The notes: generated by a model from the sequence alone, not told the origin. Counted from the stretch's first letter, positions 25,736-35,016 are shown. The stretch: DNA of 64,000 bases from Paenibacillus sp. FSL M7-0420 (GCF_038002345.1 NZ_JBBOCJ010000001.1:1984001-2048000); one strand, 5' to 3'. Program-made: numbers and translations.

Positions 25736-26625
25736 TAGGCCTCTACCTCTCTCCGTTTGAAGACGGTCAGCTGGATGATCGTCACGACAAGCACAGCCAG
25801 GAACAGGATAAGCGCTTTCGCCGTGCCGTAGCCGTACAGATTGTTCTGGAACGTATCCCTGTAGATATCATAAGCAATACTGTAAGTAGTTCCGCCGGGA
25901 CCGCCGCCGGTCAGCGACAGGATGACGTCGAACACCTTGATTGAATTGGTGAGCGCCATGAACACAGAGATCGTGATCGATGGGGCAAGCAGCGGCAGCG
26001 TAATGCTGAAGAATCGTCTCAGCGGTCCGGCACCGTCTACTGTAGCGGCTTCCTTGAGATCCTCAGGCACGGACTGCAGACCGGCAATGTAGATGACCAG
26101 ATAGAACCCGATCGACTGCCAGATGGATACACCCAGGATGGAGATGAAGGCCAGTCCCGGTGTCCCGAGCCAGCTTAAGTCGAAGATCGCCCAGCCGGTA
26201 CTCTCGCCCAGCGAGTTGAAGCCCTGCATGAAGATGAATTTCCAAATGAAGCCGACAATGACCAGACTGAGGATATAAGGGATGAAGAAGGCCGCTCTCA
26301 GCCAGGAGGTGCTTCTCAGCTTCATGTCCAGCAGCACGGCCAGCAGAATCGCCAGCACATTGACTATGACAATGTAGAGTACTGCATATTTAATCGTGAA
26401 CCAGGCGGCATCGGAGAAGTTGGTATCGCCCGAGAAGATCTGCTTGAAATTATCCAGCCCGACGAACTTGGGGTGCTTGGAGATCCCGTTCCACTTGGTC
26501 ATCGAATAGCGGATGGTCATGGCGAAGGGGATATAGAAGGCAACAGCGATACAGATCAGAACCGGGAGAGTAAAGATTCCGAATTCGAATTTCTCACGCC
26601 ATTGTTTTCCGAGTGTTTTTAACAT
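25735..26625 (-). CDS. Sugar ABC transporter permease, MsmF/AraP type
   Basis: This is a 296-residue protein with six helices, N-terminal FEFGIFTLPVLICIAVAFYIP and EAA loop KEAATVDGAGPLRRFFSITLPLLAP. I chose the ATG at 26625, which has AGAGGTG just upstream, over the in-frame start at 26688. It is the first gene of the minus-strand operon. Its promoter carries the same GTWCAC direct repeat and spacing as the binding-protein gene at 30456. The system is a CUT1 importer, probably for alpha-galactosides given the GH36 enzyme at the end of the locus. Confidence 0.92.
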   Translation of the reverse strand: MLKTLGKQWREKFEFGIFTLPVLICIAVAFYIPFAMTIRYSMTKWNGISKHPKFVGLDNFKQIFSGDTNFSDAAWFTIKYAVLYIVIVNVLAILLAVLLDMKLRSTSWLRAAFFIPYILSLVIVGFIWKFIFMQGFNSLGESTGWAIFDLSWLGTPGLAFISILGVSIWQSIGFYLVIYIAGLQSVPEDLKEAATVDGAGPLRRFFSITLPLLAPSITISVFMALTNSIKVFDVILSLTGGGPGGTTYSIAYDIYRDTFQNNLYGYGTAKALILFLAVLVVTIIQLTVFKRREVEA

Positions 26626-26709
26626 GGATGCACCTCTTCTTGAGTTATAGGGTGGGAGTATTAGGCCTGGCTTGCCACACTTAACCATTCCGGTTAGTCT
26701 ATATTGTGT

Positions 26710-26775
26710 ATTATAGAGCAGACCCGGATCGTCAAAAATGGATTTAAGAGTACAGTTAAGGGTAAAAAGGTGAAC
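26710..26775 (-). promoter_or_regulatory. Activator-type promoter of the permease operon
   Basis: On the minus strand, half-sites GTTCAC (26775-26770) and GTACTC (26753-26748) lie 22 bp apart with TTTTTACCCT between them. A TATAAT (26715-26710) follows 29 bp after the operator. The -35 region is poor. The same arrangement is found at 30345-30410 on the plus strand. Confidence 0.7.
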
Positions 26776-26831
26776 GGACTGCGGAGGCCGGAAAAGTCCC
26801 CAAACCGGCAGCGGGGAGAGCGGAGAGCATC

Positions 26832-28694
26832 ATGAGAAAAGTGTGGAGTAAGCTGATAGAGCCACTGCTTGCGCGGGTATCCCGCCGTCTGGCTAACAAG
26901 CTGATTCTGTTGTTTACGATTATTATCATCCTGGTGGTCAGTTCACTCACCTACATATCCTATAGCATGCTGCAGCGGGAATCGGTCGATAACAGCATTG
27001 CCAGTACGGGCAATAACCTGCTCCTGGTCGGACGGAATCTGGAGAGTTACCTGAGCGGGGTGGAGCAATTGTCTCTGCCGCAGATCTCCTACGATGAGTT
27101 CAATTATGCGCTTCTGCATGAATCGGAAGATTACAGCTCCCGGATGTACGTGGAGGATTATCTGCGGAATTTGTATTTTTCGCGCAATGATCTGGAGGCT
27201 GTATATCTCTATGTAATCAAGGAGCAGAAGTATTATTATGTCACCAAGGAGAACTATAACATCACCGTCCGCGTATCCGAGCATCCGCCTATTGATGACC
27301 TGCCGTGGTATAAGCGGGCGCTGAAGAGTCCGTATAACCGTTCCTATCAGTCGTTCGTAGAGGAGCAGCCGGCCAGCGTGAACAGCGCCGATTACCCTGT
27401 TAACCATAACAAGGTGTTCATGGGCTACCACCGGCTGATCCGCTCCATCGTGTCACGCGAGCCGCAGGCGGTATTGTCGCTATATTTGAACGCTTCTGTG
27501 ACCGATGAGATTATGCGGGATATCCCGTTCAGCACCGGAGAGCATCTGATGTATATCAGCCCGGACGGGGAGCCCTTCAAGGTGGATGATACGGAATTCT
27601 ACCGGGAGAGCAAGGAGGCGGGACTGGCGAAGCTGCTGACACCGGAGCAGAAGGGGCGCGTAACCTGGTCTGATAAGGAGCAGAAGTACCTGGTAATCTA
27701 TGATATCAGCCAAAAGGAAGGCTGGAAGCTCGTTAAGCCGATTCCCTACACTCAAATCTATGAAGCAGCTACAACGACGCGTACGTTAAGTGTGGCGATT
27801 GGCCTGCTGTTCCTGATCGTCTCTGTGGTGCTGGTCAGCTTCACCTCGAACCGGATTACCCATCCGCTGAAGAATCTGTCGCTCCAGATGCAGCGTTTCA
27901 GTACCGGGAGCTTCGATGCGCAGGCTTATGTTGCAGGCAAGGATGAGATCGCCTACCTGTCGCGCCATTTCAACAAGATGGTCGAGAAGACGAATGAGCT
28001 GATCAATGAACGCTATAAAATGAAAATCGTAGAAAAGAACGCCGTCCTTAAGGCCCTGGAGGCTGAAATTAATCCCCATTTCCTGTACAATGCGCTCCAG
28101 GCGATCTCTACCAAGGCACTCAAGAACAACAATGACGATATTGTCGAGATGGTGGACAACCTGGCTCTGACCCTGCGATACTGCATTAGCGGCAAGGATG
28201 TTGTGCAGGCAAGGGAGGAGCTGCGGCATATTGAGCGGTATCTGGCGCTGCAGAAGGCGCGGTTCGGGAGCCGGATGCAGGTGGTGTACGACTGGGATGA
28301 GAGCCTGATGGAGCTGCGGATTCCCAAGCTGTCGATCCAGACACTGGTGGAGAACTGCATCAAGCATGCGCTGGAAAAGGTATCGAGTACGGTTACCATC
28401 ACCATTGAGGCGCGTATCACCGGCACACACAGCGTCATCTCTGTGCTGGACGATGGTCCGGGCATCAGCGGAGAACGGCTGGAGCAGGTGCTGAGCTCCC
28501 TTCAGATGCAGTGGGAGGACCGGGCAGCGGACACGGCCGAAGAGGACGGTATGGAGAGTATCGGGCTGAAGAATCTGAATACCCGGCTGAAGCTTTTGTA
28601 TGGGGAAGAGTCGGGTCTGGTCATTCATAGCACGGAGCAGGGAACACGAATGGATATGCGGCTGCCGCGGGGAGGAGTAGGACAACATGTATAG
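26832..28694 (+). CDS. YesM-type sensor histidine kinase
   Basis: This is a 620-residue kinase. TM1 is at about 24-44 (LILLFTIIIILVVSSLTYIS). A long extracellular domain runs to about 310 and includes a dCache-like stretch. TM2 is at about 318-338, then HAMP, EINPHFLYNA with phospho-acceptor H416, and the ATPase with VENCIKHALE, DDGPGI and GLKNLNTRL. It is the first gene of the kinase-regulator pair, and its end overlaps the regulator start by 8 bp. It is divergent from the permease operon. The spacing to the upstream operator leaves room for a separate promoter. The signal is probably the imported oligosaccharide. Confidence 0.92.
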   Translation: MRKVWSKLIEPLLARVSRRLANKLILLFTIIIILVVSSLTYISYSMLQRESVDNSIASTGNNLLLVGRNLESYLSGVEQLSLPQISYDEFNYALLHESEDYSSRMYVEDYLRNLYFSRNDLEAVYLYVIKEQKYYYVTKENYNITVRVSEHPPIDDLPWYKRALKSPYNRSYQSFVEEQPASVNSADYPVNHNKVFMGYHRLIRSIVSREPQAVLSLYLNASVTDEIMRDIPFSTGEHLMYISPDGEPFKVDDTEFYRESKEAGLAKLLTPEQKGRVTWSDKEQKYLVIYDISQKEGWKLVKPIPYTQIYEAATTTRTLSVAIGLLFLIVSVVLVSFTSNRITHPLKNLSLQMQRFSTGSFDAQAYVAGKDEIAYLSRHFNKMVEKTNELINERYKMKIVEKNAVLKALEAEINPHFLYNALQAISTKALKNNNDDIVEMVDNLALTLRYCISGKDVVQAREELRHIERYLALQKARFGSRMQVVYDWDESLMELRIPKLSIQTLVENCIKHALEKVSSTVTITIEARITGTHSVISVLDDGPGISGERLEQVLSSLQMQWEDRAADTAEEDGMESIGLKNLNTRLKLLYGEESGLVIHSTEQGTRMDMRLPRGGVGQHV

Positions 28695-30333
28695 AGTGCT
28701 GATTATTGATGATGAGGAGCCGCTGCGCGAAGCGATTCACATTCTGGGGGATTGGGAGGGTCTCGGGGTCAGCGAGGTGCGGGAGGCGACAGACGGGAAG
28801 GCGGGACTTGAGCTGCTGCGCCGTGAGCGGTTCGATCTGGTGCTGGTGGATATGAAAATGCCGGAGCTGAGCGGAGCCGAGCTGCTGCAGATTGCCGAGC
28901 AGGAATTCCCTGACCTGCTGCTGATTGTGATCAGCGGCTATAATGATTTCGAGTATACGCGCCAGGCCATCCGCTCGAAGGTGGTGGATTACCTGCTGAA
29001 GCCGGTGAACCGCACAGATCTTAACCATGCGCTGCGCAAGGCGGTGGGGGTGCTGGAGGCCAAGCGGAAGCGGGAGAGCGAGTTCATAAGCCGCAATATT
29101 ACACTCAATATGTCGCTGCCGAAGCTGAAGGAGAAGATGTATCTGTCCATCATTGACCGGAGCTTCAAGACCCAGTCCAATGAGGCTTTTCTCCCACTGA
29201 TCGGGGCGGATGGGGCGGCCAGCCACTTCGTTGTCGGCCTGCTGCGGATGCTTAATCTGGAGCAGGTGCGTAAGGAAAGATTCCATGGGGACCGGGATCT
29301 GCTGCATTTTGCCGTAACGAATGTGATGAACGAGAACACGGACGGGCAGTTCGAGTCGTTCAGCTTCGCCAGCCCCAAGGGGGAGCGCGAGTTCATTGCC
29401 ATCTTCACCATGAAGGGCGGGTATGAAGCGGATGCAGCCTTCCTGTCGCTGCACCATATGAAGAAAGCAGCCTCTACCTTGAAGGAGCTGTTCGGGATCA
29501 TCTGTGCAGGCGGAATCGGGGAGCCTTACAGTGATTCGCTCAGCATTGCCGCTTCTTATGAGCAGGCCAAAGCATCACTGGATACGATTGACCTGCTCAG
29601 CCTGAGGGGCAGTCTGATTGTGCAGGGCATCGTGATGAATCCCGTAGCGAAGGATATTCCCTCCCTGACCGGGCGGATGCCGCAGATCCGCAGTGCGCTG
29701 GAGGGCGGGAATGTGAATCATGCCCGCAGCATCCTCAGCGAATTCATCCGCAACTGCCAGGAGACGGAAGGCTTCACGCTCGGGGAAGCGGACCGGACCC
29801 TGCAGGGCTTTCTCTTGCTGCTGGGCGAGATTGCTGCCCAGCTGGATGCCATGCCGCCGCAGATCCGCAGCGGGAAGGACAGCAGCCTGGCATCTCTGGG
29901 CATCCTCAGCGACTTCTCTTCCTTTGAGCAGTTTGCGGGCGTGCTTAACAATATCTTCGACCGTTATGCGGGCGAGATCAGCCGGACAGTGGCCGGAGAC
30001 CGCAGCAGCGTGCTGGAGAATATCAAGGCGTATATTGATAACCATTATTTCGAGGACATTAAAATATCGATGTTCACGGAACAATATTTCCTCAGCAGAG
30101 AGTATCTGATGAAGCTGTTCAAGGGACAATACGGCTACGGCATTCACGAGTATGTGCAAAAGGTAAGGATGGACAAGGCCAAAGCGCTGCTACGCGACCC
30201 TGCCCTCAAAATTCAGGATATCTCTGAAATGCTGGGATACAAGGACAAGAACTATTTCAGCAAGGCTTTCCGCAATTACTATGATTGCTCCCCTTCTGAA
30301 TTCCGGCTGCAGCTGCCAGGGGTAGAAAAGTGA
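28687..30333 (+). CDS. YesN-type response regulator (REC plus AraC helix-turn-helix)
   Basis: This is a 548-residue regulator. The receiver carries D55 in LVDMKMP and the Lys in LLKPVNR. A long middle part follows, and a C-terminal AraC domain (ISMFTEQYFLSREYLMKLF and ISEMLGYKDKNYFSKAFRN). The start overlaps the kinase gene and GGGGAGGAG lies upstream. It is the most likely binder of the GTWCAC direct repeats found before the permease operon and before the binding-protein gene 120 bp downstream, since AraC-type proteins bind paired direct repeats about two helical turns apart. Confidence 0.92.
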   Translation: MYRVLIIDDEEPLREAIHILGDWEGLGVSEVREATDGKAGLELLRRERFDLVLVDMKMPELSGAELLQIAEQEFPDLLLIVISGYNDFEYTRQAIRSKVVDYLLKPVNRTDLNHALRKAVGVLEAKRKRESEFISRNITLNMSLPKLKEKMYLSIIDRSFKTQSNEAFLPLIGADGAASHFVVGLLRMLNLEQVRKERFHGDRDLLHFAVTNVMNENTDGQFESFSFASPKGEREFIAIFTMKGGYEADAAFLSLHHMKKAASTLKELFGIICAGGIGEPYSDSLSIAASYEQAKASLDTIDLLSLRGSLIVQGIVMNPVAKDIPSLTGRMPQIRSALEGGNVNHARSILSEFIRNCQETEGFTLGEADRTLQGFLLLLGEIAAQLDAMPPQIRSGKDSSLASLGILSDFSSFEQFAGVLNNIFDRYAGEISRTVAGDRSSVLENIKAYIDNHYFEDIKISMFTEQYFLSREYLMKLFKGQYGYGIHEYVQKVRMDKAKALLRDPALKIQDISEMLGYKDKNYFSKAFRNYYDCSPSEFRLQLPGVEK

Positions 30334-30344
30334 AACGGTTACAT

Positions 30345-30410
30345 GTACACTTTTTTACCCTCATCAGTTCACTTATGTACATTCTTATCCTTTTTCTTTT
30401 TATTTAGAAT
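30345..30410 (+). promoter_or_regulatory. Activator-type promoter of the binding-protein gene
   Basis: Half-sites GTACAC (30345-30350) and GTTCAC (30367-30372) are 22 bp apart and enclose TTTTTTACCCTCATCA. A -10 TAGAAT (30405-30410) begins 29 bp after the operator. The -35 (TTCTTA) is weak. Spacing is identical to that of the divergent permease promoter. Confidence 0.7.
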
Positions 30411-30455
30411 GATGAGCAAGACCACAAGATGCATAAGGAAAAAGGGGGCAACATC

Positions 30456-31781
30456 ATGTTAAAACGATTCATGGCATTATCTGCGAGTCTGCTGCTGGTG
30501 GGCGGACTGCTGGCCGGCTGCGGCGGAAATAACACCAATAATGCCGCTAACAACACGGGTGGAGCAGCGGGTTCAGGCAATACACCAACGGATTCTGCTA
30601 AGCCCGTCACGATTAATATGTTCACCGCCTCTCCCGAATACACGGATGCCTTCAATGCTTATATTGCGGAATACAAGAAGGTTAAGCCGAATGTTACGAT
30701 TAATCTGGAAATCATGCAGGCAGACTACAATACGGTGCTGAAGTCCAAAATTGCCGCCGGCAGCACACCGGATGTGTTCCAGACCACGGCGGGCGGGGAT
30801 ATCGATACTTTTGCCGAATACAGTGCCGATCTTACCAATGAACCGCTGGCCGCAGCGATGACGGATGCCGTCCGCTCCAATATGAGCTCTACCGATGGCA
30901 AAGTCCTCGGCCTGCCGGTGAAGGGCAACCTGTTCGTCCTGATGTACAACAAGAAGCTGCTGGCCGATGCCGGCATCACTGAAGTGCCTAAGACAACTGC
31001 TGAAATGGACGATGCGATTACCAAGCTTGAAGCTAAGGGCATCACCCCCTTCGCCAACGCCTACAAAGAGTGGTGGGTATGGAAGCATATCTTCCAGCAC
31101 TTCGTAGACGCCGCAGCGACCGATGCCGGAACGGATGCCAAGACGCTCGTAGCGGACTTCATCGCCGGGAAGACGACCTTCAAGGATCATCCGGTGCTGA
31201 GCGATAACTTCTTCAGCTTCATTGATACAACGGTTAAACACGGAACAGACAAGCCGCTTGAACGCGACAGCAATGCTGAGGTCAGTGATTTCGCCCTGGG
31301 CAAAACAGCCTTCATGACCGGTAAAGGGGCGTGGGATGAAGAAGCGATTAAGAAAATCACCCCTGACTTCGACCTCGGCATCGCCGGGTATCCTGTCAGT
31401 GACAAACCGGAGCAGTCCCAGATCATCACTGGTGCTGACCAGGCACTGCGGATCAACAAGGATTCTGCGGTAGCGGCAGAGACGATTGAGTTCTTCAACT
31501 GGCTGTATACTTCCGACTACGGGAAGAGCTGGTTCTCTAACGTAGCCAAGGTCATTCCTCCAATCAAGGATGCGCCGATGCCTGACCTGCAAATGCCTAA
31601 GGAAATGGAAGAAATCCTGAAGACGGAGAAATCCGGCGACCTGTCGGTCAACTACTCGCTGGATACGTTCCACCAGAAATTCGGTGAGCTGATGCAGGCT
31701 TATATCGGCGGCAGCAAGACGAAGGATCAGGCGATGGATGAAATTCAGAAGGCCTGGATTCAATTCGGGTCTGCGGAATAA
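30456..31781 (+). CDS. Sugar ABC transporter substrate-binding lipoprotein (MsmE type)
   Basis: This is a 441-residue lipoprotein. The signal peptide ends in lipobox GLLAGC (Cys about 23), followed by an Asn/Gly/Thr-rich linker and a family-1 sugar-binding fold (TINMFTASPEYTDAFNAYI, QADYNTVLKSKIAAGSTPDVF). I took ATG 30456, with AAAGGGGGC in front, over an upstream in-frame ATG at 30429. It serves the two minus-strand permeases. Its promoter shares their operator, so the split transporter is probably made in a coordinated way. A terminator follows and the GH36 gene comes after a repeat-containing gap. Confidence 0.92.
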   Translation: MLKRFMALSASLLLVGGLLAGCGGNNTNNAANNTGGAAGSGNTPTDSAKPVTINMFTASPEYTDAFNAYIAEYKKVKPNVTINLEIMQADYNTVLKSKIAAGSTPDVFQTTAGGDIDTFAEYSADLTNEPLAAAMTDAVRSNMSSTDGKVLGLPVKGNLFVLMYNKKLLADAGITEVPKTTAEMDDAITKLEAKGITPFANAYKEWWVWKHIFQHFVDAAATDAGTDAKTLVADFIAGKTTFKDHPVLSDNFFSFIDTTVKHGTDKPLERDSNAEVSDFALGKTAFMTGKGAWDEEAIKKITPDFDLGIAGYPVSDKPEQSQIITGADQALRINKDSAVAAETIEFFNWLYTSDYGKSWFSNVAKVIPPIKDAPMPDLQMPKEMEEILKTEKSGDLSVNYSLDTFHQKFGELMQAYIGGSKTKDQAMDEIQKAWIQFGSAE

Positions 31782-31794
31782 AATTAAGGATTAA

Positions 31795-31830
31795 AGATGG
31801 CCTCTGAGGATTGCTGAGAGGCCATCTTTC
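31795..31830 (+). terminator. Terminator of the binding-protein gene
   Basis: AGATGGCCTCT and AGAGGCCATCT form a perfect 11-bp stem, followed by TTCT. Confidence 0.75.
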
Positions 31831-31876
31831 TATGTAACACGGATTATTCGGCGGGGGAGGGGGTGTAAGTGGCTGG

Positions 31877-32017
31877 ATGTAACTGCGTGAGCTTTGGATT
31901 TCCGGCCGCTGTTATGTTTGGATTTCCCGATTTAAACTGCTGGCCGCAGTAGAAATCCAAACATAAAGGCGGGCGCTGTCGCTCCTCCAATTCCAAACCT
32001 CCCTCCGTTACTTCGCC
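31877..32017 (-). repeat. Dispersed repeat A, copy 2 (inverted)
   Basis: The reverse complement matches 24648-24789 over about 140 bp with scattered mismatches. Shared blocks include TTTCTACTGCGGCCAGCAG and AATCGGGAAATCCAAAC. Each copy also contains short internal inverted repeats (GGATTTC/GAAATCC). It fills most of the gap between the binding-protein and GH36 genes; the rest (32018-32150) has tandem AAGAGATT units but nothing else recognisable. Confidence 0.75.
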
Positions 32018-32164
32018 ACCTACACGAGCACCGCAGGAAAATTAGGAGTTACGAATAGAAGAGAAGATCTCAATATCGGGAGAAGCAGGAAGAGCGGAGA
32101 TATTAAGGGATAAGAGATTAAGAGATTAAGAGTCACGAATATTTGCAAGGAGGCCAAATTAGAC

Positions 32165-34261
32165 ATGGACAGCAGGCTCATAGACATAGCCGAGAACGGG
32201 CTTTATCTTACAATAGAAATTACAGCGGAGCAGGATGTGCGGCTGCTGCATTTCGGCGCAGCGCCGCTGGAAGCAGGGAGCATAGAAGACAAGCACAAGG
32301 CAAGCTTCCGGCTGCTGGAGCTGCAGCTGTCGGGGGAAGACCGGGCGGAATATCACGGGCGGACACACCGCGCTTCCTATCCGGGATTGCGCATGGTGTA
32401 TGACGGGCATAGGGACACGGTGAATCCGCTGGGACGGAAGCTGGAGCTAACGCTGGCTGACCCGCTGACGGGTGTGAAGGCAGTACAGCATTATCAGTTC
32501 TATACTGGTGTGCAGATTGTCCGTTCCTGGACAGTGGTTCGAAATGAAGGCAGTGCAGAAGCGGCTGTAGAGTATATCTCTTCATTCGCACTCACTGGAG
32601 TGGACAAAGAGGGCAGCGGAGACCGCAATGACAAAATCGAAGTGAGTATTGCTCACAGCGGGTGGCAGAGTGAGCTGCAGTGGAAAAGCTACAGCCTGCC
32701 CGAGCTGGGCATGTCCCATCTCGCCGATCGTGGCTCGAAGCGGGTTGCCGCCAGCAATACCGGCTCCTGGTCAGCGGCGGAGCTGCTGCCAATGGCTGTG
32801 CTGCGCAACAAGGAGAGCGGGACAAGCTTGTTCTGGCAGATTGAACACAACGGCTCCTGGCACTGGGAGCTGACGGATCAGGCAGATCAGCTTACACTGC
32901 TGGTCAGCGGACCTACGGAACATGACAACCACTGGTGGTTGAAGCTTGCCCCTGGCGAAGCGTTCACCTCTGTGCCGGTGGCCGCAGGTGTAGTAGAGGG
33001 CGGGTTCGGAGAGGCGGCAGAGCAGCTTACCGCGTACCGGCGGCTGATCCGCAGACCGAATGAGGATAATGAGCTGCTGCGGGTGATTTTCAACGACTAC
33101 ATGAACTGCCTGTGGGGAAGCCCGACAACGGAGAAGCTGCTGCCGCTGATTGATGCTGCTGCCGAGGTTGGCTGTGAATACTTCTGCATCGACGCGGGCT
33201 GGTATGCTCCCGGCGAATGGTGGGACGGGGTCGGGGAATGGGAGCCTTCGGCTGAACGCTTCCCGGAAGGCATCAAATACGTGCTGGATGTGATCCGCAG
33301 CAAGGGGATGATTCCGGGTCTGTGGCTGGAGCTTGAGGTGATGGGTATCAACAGCCCGAAGCTTGCGGAGACCGATGACAGCTGGTTCTTCATGCGCCAC
33401 GGCAAGCGGGTAAAGGACCGCAGCCGCTATCAGCTCGATTACCGTAATCCTGCGGTTATTAAGCATGCCGACAGCGTGATTGCCCGGCTGGTCGGGGAAT
33501 ACGGCGTCGGGTATATCAAGATGGACTATAATATCAATGCAGGCATTGGCACGGAGACGGCGGCGGACAGCTTCGGGGACGGTCTATTGCAGCATAACCG
33601 CGCTTATCTGGCCTGGCTGGACAGCATCTTCGCCCGTTATCCGCAGCTCGTCATCGAGAACTGCTCCAGCGGCGGGATGCGGATGGATTACGCCATGCTC
33701 AGCCGCCACAGCATCCAGTCTACCAGTGACCAGGAGGATTATGTGAAGTATGCTGCCATTGCTGCAGGCTCTCCGGCTGCACTGACTCCCGAGCAATCGG
33801 CAGTCTGGTCGTATCCGCTGCGCGAAGGCGACGATGAAGAGGTCATTTTCAATATGGTTAACTCGCTGCTGCTTCGCGTTCATCAGAGCGGCCATCTGGC
33901 CGAGCTGACACCAAGACGCCGGGCGCTGGTGAAGGAGGCGCTGGATTATTACAAGTCTATCCGCGCCTGCATTCCGCAAGCCTTCGCCTTCTGGCCGCTC
34001 GGTCTGCCTGACAGTGGAGGGGAATGGGTCAGCTTCGGCCTCCGTCATGGAGACATCCGCTATATTGCTGTATGGCGGATTGCCGGAGAAGCGGCTGCGG
34101 TTACGCTGCCCGTTCCTGAGCTGAGGGGCCGCGAGGCGGAGGCCCGGTGTGCGTATCCTGAGGCACACGGGTCGCAGTGGAGCTGGGATGCTGTGAAAGG
34201 CAGCTTGACCGTTACGCTGCCCGCAGGCAAGATTGCCAGGCTCTTTGAGCTTCGTTCATAG
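32165..34261 (+). CDS. GH36 alpha-galactosidase
   Basis: This 698-residue enzyme is cytoplasmic (no signal peptide). An N-terminal beta-sandwich domain (1-about 290) is followed by the GH36 barrel: FCIDAGWYAPGEWWDGVGEW, KGMIPGLWLELE, YIKMDYN with nucleophile D454, ENCSSGGMRMDY and STSDQEDY with acid/base D522. These are the clan GH-D signatures of alpha-galactosidases acting on melibiose and raffinose-type sugars. AAGGAGGCC gives the start. It completes the second carbohydrate locus: importer outside, hydrolysis inside. It has no copy of the GTWCAC operator, so its control may differ from that of the transporter. Confidence 0.93.
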   Translation: MDSRLIDIAENGLYLTIEITAEQDVRLLHFGAAPLEAGSIEDKHKASFRLLELQLSGEDRAEYHGRTHRASYPGLRMVYDGHRDTVNPLGRKLELTLADPLTGVKAVQHYQFYTGVQIVRSWTVVRNEGSAEAAVEYISSFALTGVDKEGSGDRNDKIEVSIAHSGWQSELQWKSYSLPELGMSHLADRGSKRVAASNTGSWSAAELLPMAVLRNKESGTSLFWQIEHNGSWHWELTDQADQLTLLVSGPTEHDNHWWLKLAPGEAFTSVPVAAGVVEGGFGEAAEQLTAYRRLIRRPNEDNELLRVIFNDYMNCLWGSPTTEKLLPLIDAAAEVGCEYFCIDAGWYAPGEWWDGVGEWEPSAERFPEGIKYVLDVIRSKGMIPGLWLELEVMGINSPKLAETDDSWFFMRHGKRVKDRSRYQLDYRNPAVIKHADSVIARLVGEYGVGYIKMDYNINAGIGTETAADSFGDGLLQHNRAYLAWLDSIFARYPQLVIENCSSGGMRMDYAMLSRHSIQSTSDQEDYVKYAAIAAGSPAALTPEQSAVWSYPLREGDDEEVIFNMVNSLLLRVHQSGHLAELTPRRRALVKEALDYYKSIRACIPQAFAFWPLGLPDSGGEWVSFGLRHGDIRYIAVWRIAGEAAAVTLPVPELRGREAEARCAYPEAHGSQWSWDAVKGSLTVTLPAGKIARLFELRS

Positions 34262-34323
34262 GGCCGGCTTCGCACACCTAGAAGAGGCTGAACAGCTGGT
34301 ACGGAGTGATTCGCATACAAACA

Positions 34324-34369
34324 GGGGTATTTCTGCACCGGAGAATGGCTGCTGAAATACCCCTTTTTT
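34324..34369 (+). terminator. Terminator of the alpha-galactosidase gene
   Basis: GGGGTATTTC and GAAATACCCC form a 10-bp stem around a 20-base loop, followed by TTTTTT. Confidence 0.85.
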
Positions 34370-34430
34370 GCTACTTGTTTAGGAAATTATGATTTTCTTC
34401 TGATGTGGATAAGTGGCACATAGGCGCATG

Positions 34431-34990
34431 GCCCGAATGTATGCGAAAAACAGCATACATTTGCTGGCACGCAGGCGCATGGCCCGAATGTATGCGAAAA
34501 ACAGCATACATTTGCTGGCACGCAGGCCATGAGGCCCGAATGTATGCGAAAAACAGCATACATTTGCTGGCGCGCAGGCATGTGGCCCGAATGTATGCGA
34601 AAAACAGCATACATTTGCTGGCGCGCAGGCATGTGGCCCGAATGTATGCGGAAAACAGCATACATTTGCTGGCGCGCAGGCAAGTGGCCCGAATGTATGC
34701 GAAAAACAGCATACATTTGCTGACGCGCAGGCTTGTGGCCCGAATGTATGCGAAAAACAGCATACATTTGCTGGCACGCAGGCCATGAGGTTCGAATGTA
34801 TGCGAAAAACAGCATACATTTGCTGGCGCGCAGGCAAGTGGCCCGAATGTATGCGAAAAACAGCATACATTTGCTGGCGCGCAGGCATGAGGCCCGAATG
34901 TATGTGAAAAACAGCATACATTTGCTGGTACGCAGGCATGTGGCCCGAATGTATGCGAAAAACAGCATACATTTGCTGGCGCGCAAGTAA
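34431..34990. repeat. Tandem array of eleven 51-52 bp palindromic units
   Basis: Unit starts (GCCCG, or GTTCG in unit 8) are at 34431, 34482, 34534, 34585, 34636, 34687, 34738, 34790, 34841, 34892 and 34943. Each unit carries AATGTATGC and GCATACATT around GAAAAACA (a 9-bp stem with an 8-base loop), then TTGCTGG and a GC-rich linker ending near GCAGGCATGTG. Substitutions fall in the linker and the loop; the stem is changed in one unit only (unit 10, which keeps a G-T pair). Two units are 52 bp long, so no reading frame is conserved along the array. The long frames on both strands here are therefore side effects of a stop-free repeat. It lies between a terminator and a minus-strand gene. Confidence 0.9.
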
Positions 34991-35016
34991 TCTCATTCAC
35001 CCGTAAGGGAGATTTG

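Noticed and set aside
30331-30345. Catabolite-repression (cre) site TGAAACGGTTACA
   Set aside because: It lacks one base of the 14-bp cre pattern. A similar element, TGTAAGCGTTTCA near 38275, has the same defect, so I do not call either.
34431-34990. CRISPR array
   Set aside because: The intervals between palindromes are nearly identical rather than unique spacers, the period is 51-52 bp including linker, and no cas genes are in the window.
34371-35000. Long open frames on both strands through the 51-bp array
   Set aside because: They arise because the unit lacks stops. Two 52-bp units shift the frame, there is no ribosome site, and several frames are open at once.
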